From positions 97,170 through 161,169 of the forward strand of contig KN832561.1 of the NCBI GenBank assembly GCA_000827205.1: a DNA stretch of 64,000 bases, written 5' to 3'. Positions 23,211 to 34,172 of the stretch are shown in pieces. The notes below the pieces were generated by a model, which searched no databases, had not been told where the DNA came from, and saw only the letters and a list, made by a program, of their open reading frames with translations. Position 1 is the stretch's first letter; each line of letters starts with the position of its first letter. This stretch comes from Plicaturopsis crispa FD-325 SS-3 (taxonomy: Eukaryota > Basidiomycota > Agaricomycetes > Amylocorticiales > Amylocorticiaceae). The position numbers and the translations under genes are program-made.

Positions 23211-25520
23211 CGGGGGCTCTCTACGTAGCCGCTCGGGTATCTCTCTCGCGGACTCTGGTGCACATAGCGACTCGACTTCCACCGATGGGACTCAGGTTTC
23301 GACGGGGGTAAGTAATTCCAACGATTGCCTGCGGTGAGCGACGCGTTAATGTTCTGCAGACTGATCTGCCAAGGTAGACGATGAAGCAGCCACGATAGCA
23401 AGACCAGCCTCGGGGCCCGAGGACAAGCGGCGAATTCAAGCATCGAACTCAAGACCTCAAGAGCGGATCAAAGCTTCAAGACCGGAGAGTCGGCGTGGCA
23501 TAGCCCTCAAGACCATCGTCAAATCCTGAGGTATCGCAAACGGGGCATCAAGACATCGATACGGTCTATCACGGGCAGGCGGCATCAAGGCCAGGCTACG
23601 ATCAAGCATTTCCAGGAAACGAAGCTGACATTATACTTGCGGGTTTTCCGTGGGATGAGGGTAAGTTGTTTCCTTCGTATGATGTTGAACCCAACGCTCA
23701 TTTGACCGTAGATCAGGCTATAAACGAGACGACAAAGCCGGACTAGAACTTGGCACGGCGAGGCAATCTCAAGGCCCGGAGCTCAAGAATCTCAGGACCC
23801 GCTACTAGGCGACGTCAAGACCAAGGTTCAAAGAGTCAGGACATGTCGACGGGATATCCAAGCCGCCCGGCGATGAGAAGGCGGTGCAAGACCGGCAACC
23901 ACTTCAACAGGATACAAGACGTCCTGGTGTCTACCAGAGGGATTTCACCGGTATGGGGTGCGCAGTCTATGTACATTTATGCTGTGAGCCCGAAACTGAC
24001 GGTGATTCGTAGATTTTCACCGCAGAAAATGACGATGAACACCTCGAAGACAAGACCTCAAGACTGCAATGGGGCGACATCAAGGCTAAGGCGCCATCAA
24101 GACCGAAGACCGAGGAAGGCAAGACCGAGCGAGGCGACGTCAAGACCTTGGGTTCAAGCTTTCAAGACGGGGACATCAAGACATCGACATCAAGACTGAG
24201 GATCGAGGTGTCGAGACCGAGCGAGGGACGCCAAGACCTAGGGCTCAAGATTCAAGACTGGGACTTCAATACCTCAACATCAAGCCCTTCAAGGCCCGGG
24301 ATCGACTTCGACCACCTCGACGACGAAGACTTCAAGCCTGCCCGACGCCTCCCAGCGGGTCTCAGCTGTGATGTGGGTAAGTGGTATGCACTTTCATATG
24401 AGGCGTCCTTACTAACAAGTTGCACAGACCAAAGGCCTGACGACGACGAAGACATTGAGGACTGAAGACGTGACCGTGGCCCTCAAGATATGGACCTCAA
24501 GATGGCGACCTCAAGACAAGACCTCCTCATCGGCACAGGCACATGGCCTGGCGAGGGGAGGCAACCTCAAGCCCTGCGGCCAAGTCCCCCGCTGGATCAA
24601 GACCGAATACGGGCTGACTTGCGGGGAGGGTGCGTGATATGCACTTACCCATGGATCGTCCGCGCTGACACTGCTGTGTAGACTGTAAGCTAGACGATTA
24701 AGACATCAAGACCTCCTCATCGGCACAGGCACGGCCTGGCGAGGGGAGGCAGCAAGCCCTGCGATCAAGTCACCCACCGGATCAAGACCGATTACGGGTT
24801 GACCTGCGATGAGGGTACGTGATATGCACTCTCATATGAGGCTTCCCTACTGAGAATGCTTCGCAGACTGTAAGCCAGACGATGAAGATACCAAGAAGCG
24901 AAGACGACGTCAAGACCTCGACCTCAAGACAAGCCCTCCTCATCGGCACAGGCACATGGCCTGGCGAGGGGAGGCAACCGCAAGCCCTCCGATCAAGCCC
25001 CGCTGGATCAAGACCGAACCTGGTACGCTGCTCCGAGTTGAACCCTCACCCTCGCGGTGGGGGATCCTCGGACTAGCAGAGGCTTCAGAGCGTGGGCTTC
25101 GGCCGCTGTCTCTTCCTCATAATCTTTGGAACCCTGGCGGAGTTCGCTCCGCCGCTGACGAGGTTCGCCTCGTCTCTAGCACCGGGGTCGCCGGCTGTTG
25201 ATGCGGTGATGTCGACTACGATTGAGCGTCCTCCGGTCGACCCAGCCTAGCTAGCCGCAAGCGTCACAGTTGCTGGCGTTTGGCTTTGTGGCCTCGCAAT
25301 TCGTTTCAGCGGCAAATTCTACATCCATGATGGTAAGTATATCTGTTTCCTGGCCACTCACTGTCCGCGACTGAGTGCTGAAGACTGGTGTTTTCTTCCT
25401 TAGCAAGCTTGAACGCCGTGAGTACTATCTGCCCAATCGCATCCATAACCCAACTGACTTCCATACATATATCATGTTCCAGGTTCCTCGTGGCCAAGCA
25501 TCGGTGAGATGAGGACTTAT
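23211..25520 (+). other. Intron-rich low-complexity locus with repeated exon-intron modules
   Basis: The sequence is dominated by degenerate CAAGACC/CTCAAGAC words. Eight intervals look like fungal introns with GT...AG ends: 23308-23359, 23661-23711, 23951-24012, 24377-24427, 24630-24681, 24815-24866, 25333-25403 and 25418-25482. Most are 51-52 nt. Three of them (24377, 24630, 24815) are copies of each other, sharing GATATGCACT-like cores, and the flanking exon-like stretches are also copies, each with CTCCTCATCGGCACAGGCAC and CTGGCGAGGGGAGGC. Short frames such as GYDQAFPGNEADIILAGF and PGIDFDHLDDEDF look protein-like, but no long frame survives across the modules. It could be a decayed multi-exon gene, a repeat-derived non-coding transcript, or a mobile-element remnant. 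Function unknown. Confidence 0.6.
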
Positions 25521-25761
25521 ACATAGGCCTACTTCACAACAAATGCTCACTCATCTGAATCCGCCTGTTGTATCTCCTAAATCTTCAAACCTTCAAACCG
25601 AAGTTATGATGTATCGGTGCGAGTTGGCGTCGCAGACGACATGCATATCTCAGCGTTGGTTTCGACCGGAATTATCATCGTTTTCACACCTCGACATGCC
25701 TAAATTCTGGCCGGTGTGCTCTGCCCCTCGAAACATGCTTGCACGTTTGAAAAAAGATACA

Positions 25762-28509
25762 TCACATCGTTGGGTCAAATGGTGCAAAGGCGGCCTTGAA
25801 AGCCTGAGCATCAGCCCTGTCGTCCTCTTCAGACAACATGCACGCCTTCCAGTCCATCCTCTCCGGCATCGCCAGTAGCTGAACCAGCACTTGCCTAAAA
25901 ACGCGTTAAGCTATCATTGTTTTCCTATTGTTGAATATGCTGCTCACCTGCCGAACTGAATGCTGAAGGGCACGCCGTCCTTCATAACGTGTACCATCTT
26001 CTTGCCGTCTGGCAAGTCGACACGGAAATAGCTCCTGCCGCCCTGGGCGCACGCTTCCAGAGCCTCATCCGGCTCGCCTTCGAAGTCGACGCCAATTGCG
26101 CGGCCCTGGTCCATAAAAGCGCCCTCTACCTTGGCCTCCAGCTTTCGGGGCACTGGCACGACTTGCACATGTGCATGCCCGCCTTTGGCGGTTAGCCTGC
26201 CAACTTCAAAGAAAACTGGGACACAGCCATGTTTGGCGTACATCGATCGTATAGCCGTTTTGTATCTACGGCACGAAAGCAAAATTATAAATGTATATCA
26301 TAGAGAAGAGAGCTCAGGACAAACTTTTCATTCTCTTCCAGGATCGGGGGCGCGAGGTCAGGCGGGATGGTCGAGAGCGTAGGATAGTGCTGCACGGACA
26401 GAACCACTAAGAACGATGAAATACTGAGAGATGGGGAAACTAAAGGCTAACCGTTATAGGCACGATTAGTAAATGCCCGCCGCCGGGAACAGAGGCTATC
26501 CGGTCAGAGTCGTCTGTATGTGTCGGGATGATTTGTCCTTTGGGAAGTGTAAGGTAGCATTCGGATCCAATCGAGACAATTAGATGTTTCCTGTAGGATT
26601 GAACGTTTCCTCAGTTGGACCACGTTGCTTTGCGGCGAGAATGAAAACCTACGCGAGATTTGGATTCGACAAGCAGAACCAGCATTCGTCCGCTATGGGG
26701 ACGCAGCGACGTGAGTATTGAGAGTTATGAGAGGGCTGAGCCACCTACGTGCAATCTCCTTCGGTGGCCCTCTCCGCCCGCCCCTTTGCTGCGGTCGCTG
26801 GCTTGCCACGGGGCAGTCGTCAACTAGATGTGCGTCACTCCCACACGCACGGCACACGTATCCCTCCCGTGGTTTCCGCCCGCCTGTATCTCCGACGGCG
26901 TGGCGCGTGGGACAGTCACGCACGAGATGTCCGGGCTGAGTATCGTTAGTTCTCGCCCCGCTGTCTGCAAAGACGAAGTTTTCGACATACCGTGTTGCAT
27001 ATTTTGCAGATGTATCCTTCGGGTGGCTTTGTCCGCTCGGGGCAGTCATTTATAAAATGCTGAAGCAAGGTCAGTGAGATGGCCCTTTGGATAATCGACG
27101 TACATACATCAGAAGATTCGCATCTTTTGCACTTGTATCCGGGAGGTGGTTTGCCTGGGTCACCCGCAGGCCCTATTCCCCCAAATTCAATCCAACCGTC
27201 TAGCTCGACATGCGATAAAACATACCTGTCCTTGCGCGTTTTCCTGGTTGTCGGACGTCCCCAAAGATATAGTTCTCTCCCCCAGATTCCATCGGACGTT
27301 TTGGTGGACGCGGTGCCGCTGCAGCCTCTGTGAATGGGTTCTTCGTTGCATTTGCAGGCCGTACAGGGGCGGGGGCTTGGGGCGTTATCGAAAATGCATA
27401 GAACCACTGTCATACGGGTCAGATGCGATAAGAGGATGCATGCAAGTAATCGTACACGCTGCTTTTTACCTGGCCCAGGATCCCCACCAAAGGCGCCGAG
27501 ACCCACATATCGCGTGATTCGGCCTTGTTCATCGTCCCAAACGAAGGGCGGCCTCTCCCAGAAGGCTGGAGGCGTCCCCGCACCCACTGTAAAATGGTAT
27601 CTTGGCTTGGTTTTCCGGACAATATCATCCAGCGGCGGAACTCCATATGTGGGCGAGGGAGGTGATGCGAAATGCGATATCGAGTCAGGCGGAACGGTGC
27701 TGAGAAGCACGTCGACGAGCTGTGATGGCGCAGCGGTGTCACGGATAGCAGCCAGGGAAGTGTAATTCTTGGAAGCCGTCTTGGCAGGAGTCGACTTGAT
27801 AAGGGTGTTAGCTAGCAAGCGCTCGACGGTTTGTGTCGAGAAGAAGGGTGAAGAGAAACCCTTGTTTGTGTTAGTATCTAGATAGACAGAAAACGCGTGC
27901 GTTCCTACCGGTGCGGCTTCTGCTGAGGTGAATACATCAGGGTCGTATATTCCACCTAAGCATGCTATTCGGAGTCCGTGGGCAGTCGTAAAAATCCCAG
28001 ACTTGTCTATGTCGCGTTAGTTAGGGATAGGGATAACACCTATGACGCAGGAGCTCACGAAGAAGGAACACGTTTTGGCAAAGCTGTCCCCCGGCTTTTG
28101 CGAATTTCTCAATGACTGATTCAGGTAGCGGATGCTCGCCCTGCATGATATAGCATTCCAGCGGCACTAAGAACGCGTTCAGTCGTCGCCCGCGTTAGTT
28201 ATGAGTGGCACATACGGACCTTCCAACCTCCCCTCCAGCAGCATCTTTATCTCGTCATCCTCCTCGTTGACATGTTCCTCCGGTGATCGAAGGGGACCGA
28301 AAAAGTCACCCGTGCATAAGACGAAGTCGAATTTCCCATGTTTCGCGTCGATGGCTTTGACTTTCGCGAAAAGCGCTCGGATAGAACCACATGCGGGTCC
28401 CACTGTCAGACTGATTGCAAGTCTTTAGTCTATAGATCACATATTATCGTATAGATGCGCACATTTTGACCGGTGTAGTTGCACTCGGTGGGCTCGGTGC
28501 CGCAGACAT
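25762..28509 (-). CDS. CWF19-like (CwfJ) protein with three CCHC zinc knuckles
   Basis: A multi-exon gene from ATG 28509 to the stop at 25762. Exon 1 (MSAAPSPPSATTPVK) joins exon 2 to give KILTVGPACGSIRALFAKV, typical of the CWF19L1/Drn1 N-terminal domain related to the Dbr1 phosphoesterase fold. VLCTGDFFG follows. The middle carries three knuckles of form CX2CX4HX4C (CKRCESSDHFINDC, CKICNTPGHLVRDC, CRACGSDAHLVDDC). The C-terminal half has the two CwfJ regions: a HIT-like block ending HVQVVPVPRKLE and a final block SYFRVDLPDGKKMVHVMKD...QFGRQVLVQLLAMPERMDWKAC. CWF19-family proteins associate with late spliceosomes and stimulate intron-lariat debranching. Introns interrupt the first two knuckles at nearly the same place. 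Head-to-head with UBLCP1. Identity is firm; the exact exon map is by eye. Confidence 0.92.
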
Positions 28510-28686
28510 GGCCGTCGGGAAGTTGAATGGTGGCTGTAATTTCCGACAGCCGCTCCGGCCTCGCGACTCGAGCGCGCCACAAAATATCGCGTCTCGTTTG
28601 TCCGTGACTTCTATCCAGCTGCACCGTATAATTTGTCGCACTCGGTTACGCGTATAGCACCAGCTACACATTCGTGATTATACCAG
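28510..28686. promoter_or_regulatory. Shared divergent promoter, CWF19-like / UBLCP1
   Basis: 177 bp between two opposed start codons. No TATA box is obvious. Both genes act in nuclear RNA metabolism, so co-expression would make sense, but that is inference. Confidence 0.45.
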
Positions 28687-30701
28687 ATGTCTCAGGAAAC
28701 GTCGTCTTCAAAGCGGATACGGCTCGATGTCGACAACGCGTCGAGCGACGCCACTCAAGAGACCACGGTCGTAGCTACGGACGTCCAGGTTAGATCGCCC
28801 TTGATCCACAAACATCTTACCTGAAATCATGCAGACCGAGATCGTACCCGCGACAAACGCGGCGGAATCTGAGCGGTGGATCCATCTCCAATTCACTTGG
28901 TCGGGAAAGCCATTCGCCCTCGACGTCGCCGAGTCCGACAGGTCTGTCCCTCCTTCCGTCAAGTGTCCTCGCGCAACCACATTGAACGCCCTTCTGAATA
29001 GAGTGTTTGATCTGAAGGCCCTCCTGCAAAGCCTTACTGATGTGCCTCCCGAGCGGCAGAAGATCCTCGGCCTCGTCAAGGGCAAACTGCCGCCTGACCA
29101 GGAGCGCGTGTACGCGACATAACTATTACCGTTTGCGCGTAGATGACTTATACACGTGCATACACCGTTCAGATCCGACTTGAAACTCTCTGCGGGGAAG
29201 AAATTTACGCTGATCGGCACCCCAGAGGGACATGAGATCAAGGATCCTTCGCGTATGTCTTTGTTGTTTGCGCGTTTCCTCGTGTCTGGCGTACACGCCC
29301 CTCCTCCTCTTAAGCCTCGGCGTTGCACTGACGCGCCGCCTTTCAGAACTCGAATTTCTCCCGGATGTCGTTAATGATCTCGATGTCGACTTCACCGAGA
29401 ACCCGGTAGCCGCTGATGCCTACCGCAATGACCAACGCAATATACGGAAGGTTCGCGAGATGACAAAGAAACTGAAAGATCTCCACGTTATCAACCCACT
29501 GCGGGACGGCAAGAAACTGCTCGTCCTCGACTTGGATTACAGTGAGCACATACTGTTGATTGTTCCTCAGCTGCCATTGACGCCGTCTGCCAGCTATACT
29601 TGACACGAAACCACTCACAACTGGGGCACTACCGCCGTCTGAGTGTGCAAGACCGGGTCTGCATGCTTTCTTGGAGGCCGTCTATCCGTGGTATGACATC
29701 TGTATATGGTTCGTGTCTCAATCTACGCGGCAGTACTTCTCTTTTCCCGCACCTCATGCAATGGCATTTGTGTTCGATTTTGACCACAATCCACGCAGGT
29801 CGCAAACTAGCTGGATATGGCTCGAGACGAAACTTGTTGAGCTCGGAATGCTGGGCTCAGACCGCACGTACAAGGTCAGCGCCGCCCATGCCCACCCAAG
29901 CACTGATGTTACAGCCCATTCTGACGAGGCACAGGATTGCAGATATCATTTGGTGCGTCGGGACCCATTGCTGTCCACTTACGATATTTCATGTGGCTAA
30001 TCCTGGCACAAACTACCATAGTTCTAGATAAGACAACCATGTTCACCGTGTTCACGGAGCGCGCTGGGAAACCATATACGCATTCCGTGAAGCCACTACA
30101 AATAATATGGAACAAATTCCCGCAATTGTACGTCCGCCCTGTGTTCATGCTTGTCCGCATGTGAAACACGCAAGCTGACACTCCCTTCATCGCCTGGACA
30201 GCAGCGCGAAGAATACCATCCACATTGACGATCTCGTGCGTTCTCAATCCCTTTTCTCGTCCACTATTCATCTCCATTCGTGTATTAATCGTTCTTTCAC
30301 TGCGTTTCTTCCCCTGTCATCCTCGTCATATCCACCGCAGAGCCGGAATTTCGCGCTCAACCCGCCCCAAGGGCTCAAGATCAGTCCGTTCAAGGACGCA
30401 CACACTGAGCACGCGCTCGGGGACCGGGAACTGGAGAAGCTGACGCGGTATCTCGTACACATCGCACAGACGAAGCCGGACTGGACGGCTGACGATGTAA
30501 AACATAATGTAAGTGCACATATCTGTCTCGATTATATGCGGCGATGCGAGCGCTACCGTGAAATGCGGCAGATGCTGGTGGTCCCTGTTGTCTTCCCTCG
30601 GCCCGTAAAACTCCATGCAGACGCTGACAGACCTATTGCTTGTGCTGTTTTTGCTTGCACAGGAGTGGAAAAATGTCGTGAAGAGCCTCCCACCGCCGTA
30701 G
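28687..30701 (+). CDS. Ubiquitin-like domain CTD phosphatase (UBLCP1)
   Basis: Multi-exon, from ATG 28687 (MSQETSSSKRIRLDVD) to the stop at 30699-30701 (WKNVVKSLPPP). The ubiquitin-like domain runs from about residue 45: RWIHLQFTWSGKPFALDV, LKALLQSLTDVPPERQKIL, GLVKGKLPPD. A conserved linker follows (LEFLPDVVNDLDVDF, IRKVREMTKKLKD), then the FCP1/HAD phosphatase with its catalytic motif DLDYS in KLLVLDLDYS-ILDTKPL (intron at the dash; 29541-29602). UBLCP1 dephosphorylates the RNA polymerase II CTD in vitro and regulates the nuclear 26S proteasome. The C-terminus FALNPPQGLKI...FKDAH and LTRYLVHIAQTKPDW matches the family. The second Asp of the DxDx(T/V/S) signature is present, so it should be active. 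Confidence 0.93.
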
Positions 30702-31103
30702 GCTGCCAGACGTGTCCTCCACCATGGATCGATGAAGGGAATTCTCTTCCATACATACTTTCTTGAGATCGAACGATGCCATTGCTTTTTGACTGAAGCG
30801 TGCGCAGCGCGTGCATGAAGAACATTGGACATTACTCGTATAGAGATGGTAGGTGTATTGTAGGTATGACGGAATGATGAAGTGGGCTACAAGGCGGGCA
30901 GGAGGGTGTGGTGCGCAAATGGATACAGTATCAGAAGAAAGCGTGAAAGACTACAAAATTGGGCGGTTTTGAGAGGGTATAGGACAGAAAGACCAAGATG
31001 CAACCAAGATGCAACGAAAGCGAAGCAATGAACGTGAAAGCAGAGAAACCCACAGAAGAAACCCCAAGGAAATAGATCTAAAATTGTCTGTATGGAGATG
31101 AAA
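30702..31103. other. Convergent intergenic spacer
   Basis: About 400 bp between the UBLCP1 and esterase 3' ends. It holds a simple CCAAGATGCAA tandem duplication near 30992-31015; nothing else was recognised. Confidence 0.45.
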
Positions 31104-33089
31104 CTAGATGTCGTAGACCTGGTAGTCGTATAGTACTTCCTTGCCCTATAATTCAAACGACGCCCGAGTCAGCATCGCGCGCAAACCATTTGAGACATGC
31201 GACTTACCCAGAAATCAGGGGAACAAGCGCCAACGGGTGCCTCCCCGCTCCCGCCTAGCGAAAGAGCATGCACGTCCGACGTCGTGGCAGGAGTCCACGC
31301 AGCCACAGATCCTGTATTCGGGCTCCCAGTACGCAAAAAGGCGCTGTAGCGTGCCTGCATCGCAGCCGTCAACTGAGACTGCGCCGAGGTCGGGCTTGGG
31401 ACAGTGCCAAACTGCGAGAGAAAGGTTGGGGGTAAGGGGGGGTGAAACAAGGAGGCACATGACAAGAACTTACAATGATCTCAATGTCGTCCTGGTGGCA
31501 CACGTGTCCGGACTCCGTGCAGAACGAGACCTCGTCGTTCCCGGGGTACGTCGCGCCGACGACGTACAAGCCCACGTATGCCTTCCCACCGCTGCCAACC
31601 CAGTTGCGCGCGAACGTCCAGCTCGAGCACTTCCAGAGGTAGTCAGTGCCAAGCGTGGTGAGCTGCAGTCGTGCATCATCATCGGCGGCACTGCTGTTTC
31701 CCGAGGCGCTCGAGGGGGCTGCGTAGTTCGCGCTAGAGACGATGGTTTGCGTGCGCGTAGTGCCGAACGTGGCATTCACGACGGGGCCGAAGGCTGCCTC
31801 GGGCAGCGCCGAGGAGAAGGCGCCGAAAATCGATGGCGCGGCCTCGTCGAGGACGGTGGATATTAGGAGTGGCTTGGACTGGGAGGGAAACGGAGCGGTG
31901 GAGTCAAGCGGGGATGTAATGAAGGATCCGTCGTGGACGGGGCGGATAGGCTCGGCATTCCCCGCAGAGGCGTCAATGTTGATTGCGTTGCTGAACAAAG
32001 TGGACTGCGCATCCAGAATGTTGTCGAGGGAGAGTGCATTTAGACAGGACGTAGAGCTCGCGGTGCAGTTCAAGGAAGACGTGAAGGACGCCTGGAGTTT
32101 ACTTTGCGTTGCGCTCGAGAGGAAACCATAATCCTATAGAAAGATGTGAGCCAAGCCTCGATAGAAAATGGTGGAGGAGCCTACCATGGGGTCGGATTGA
32201 ATAATGGCAGACTGGAATAGCAACGACGCGGAGGGCACAGCAAGCAGCGCTCTGATCATGTTGGCACCGCTGCTCTGGCCGGCAAGCGTGATTTTCGACG
32301 AGTCACCACCAAAACTAGGGAGGACCTTCTTCAGGAATGTCATCGCAGTGACGATATCCTTCAGAGCTAGATTGGTAGTGCCATCAGGCGCCATCCATCC
32401 AAGCTAGATAAAAAGAATTAAGACGCGTTCGAAATGTAAATCTGTATGAAAAAAACGCACAGCACCTAGGCGATACTGAACGACTGCGACGATAGAGTTA
32501 GTCGCAATTGCGAGCTTCGAGCCATCAAGTCCCGGGTTGGTGGCGGAGCCGACAATGAACGAGCCGCCGTGTATCCACATGAGCGTCGGCACCGCACTGC
32601 CGACCTTGAGTGTCGAGGGCACGTACAAAAGCACCGACAGACAGTCTTCAGTGAACGACGCGTCGTCTGCATTCGGCTGGGGGCAAGCCAGCGGTAACGC
32701 CGTTGGATCCGATGCGCCATTCCTTTTCGTGAATTAGCACAAGAGTACTTGTACAATAGACGCGCGCAGAGGACTTACGGAAGCGCCCAAGTTGTGGCGA
32801 CTGACGACGCCTTCCACCGTTGCGCCGACCCGTACTTGGCAGCAAAGCGGACTGCACCCGACACGCCCACCGTTCCCTTGGCCGTACCGATTGGTGTATT
32901 GATGTTTGTCCCCGACCCTCCTTGTCTTGGACAGAGAGCTGGGATCGACCGAATGACGGGGAGTTGGCATAGCAAGCCACGCGGGTCAAAGCTCGGCAGG
33001 GAGAGCGCCTCGGCCTGAGGGTTGGAGACGGGAGATGCCCTGCCAGACGAGACGAACAGCAGACACGCGACAACGAAAGCAGCGAGCAT
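31104..33089 (-). CDS. Secreted type-B carboxylesterase/lipase
   Basis: Multi-exon, from ATG 33089 to the stop at 31104-31106 (KEVLYDYQVYDI). The first 18-20 residues (MLAAFVVACLLFVSSGRA) are a signal peptide, so the enzyme is probably secreted. Family marks in order: GTVGVSGAVRFAAKYGSAQRW, EDCLSVLLYVP, the oxyanion segment LMWIHGGSF, VVQYRLGALGW and the nucleophile elbow GQSSGAN, with FGGDSSKITLA just before it. The downstream region has DPM, EAAPSIFG and a C-terminal block ending DVHALSLGG. This alpha/beta-hydrolase family hydrolyses carboxylic esters; the substrate cannot be told from sequence. A TTAAAAGG element about 90-100 nt upstream of the start (complement of about 33178-33185) is a possible TATA box. 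It is distantly related to the next gene upstream. Confidence 0.9.
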
Positions 33090-34172
33090 TTTGTCGATAT
33101 TAAGAGGAATTATGGGTGCCGTTCGCAGACTGTCGTGGGACCAACTTTTGAGCTGCTGGAGAGCATGAACGAGGAGACCTTTTAAGTAGAATGAAATCCA
33201 GCCTCGTGCTCGTTCCTGCGAGACAACAAGGACCTCAGGAAGAGCCGACAGACAGAATTAGAGAGAAACGGGCTCGAGGAGACGATGGGAAAGAACGGAA
33301 ATAAAGCCGGCGCCATGTCGCGGAACAGAATTGCAAAAGGCCGACGCCGCTACATAATTAAAAGGACCTCTACAAACGACATATTGCGCCGTAAAACATG
33401 GTATGCACGGTTTAGAGTCAAATCAAAACGACTCTTATACGGAATGCATGCACGTATAACGTACTGTGCTTAGACATTTGACTTCGTATGTACTGTTTAC
33501 TGTAACGACAACGACCTCGAGCAGATTTATTTGCTCAAGAATTGCAAACGGGGGTCCTTTTCCGAATCGAGGAACAATGCCAGGGACTCAACGCCGCCAC
33601 GTGCTTGCGATTTCCTTTTCTCGTCGCCCGCCCTCTTGTTTTCTATTCCCAGTTTACCATGCAGTTGCCCGCGCGATGTCCTCACAGTGCCCTGTGCCTA
33701 AAAATGCAAAGTGCTTCACACCGTGTATTTTTGCCGCCTTGTTTTTTTGCCGCCTCGACCTGACCAGCGCTCTTCAAGGGGACCGTCGCGGCAAGGGGTT
33801 CAGGGCCCTCAGGTCCACGTTCCGGACAGAGCACGACAACGCGCGGAAATAAATGTTCACCACATGGTCATAGAAGTAGCGCCTTGCAGTACCAGTATGG
33901 ATGCCAAGCTTCGATTACAAGGCTAGCTGAACGGCAGGCTGCACGCCCAGAGCTGCCTACTCCTGCCCTTGAAGTTATTGAATATTCTCGTAAAATCTGC
34001 CACTAGCAGGGTAATTTGTTTATTTGACTCGCTATAAACAGAGAAAAGAATTCGACTGTCTGAAAGCAAAGCAAAGCGGTGTAGCGACATGCAAACGGCC
34101 TACTAGTACTACGATTGCCAACGATCACGACTAGGTCCTGCACCTTCCGCCGAGGCGCGGTCCGCTGTGCAT
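33090..34172. other. Intergenic region between two esterase genes
   Basis: About 1.1 kb. It holds the promoter of the esterase at 31104-33089 and the 3' flank of the next. Open frames here lack any recognisable domain. AT-rich around 33340-33480. Confidence 0.5.

Noticed and set aside
22256-25520. Whole region as a retroelement
   Set aside because: No reverse transcriptase, integrase, protease or capsid-like sequence was seen, so no such family can be named.
33285-33852. Short frames between two esterase genes
   Set aside because: No domain, no consistent splice sites and atypical composition.
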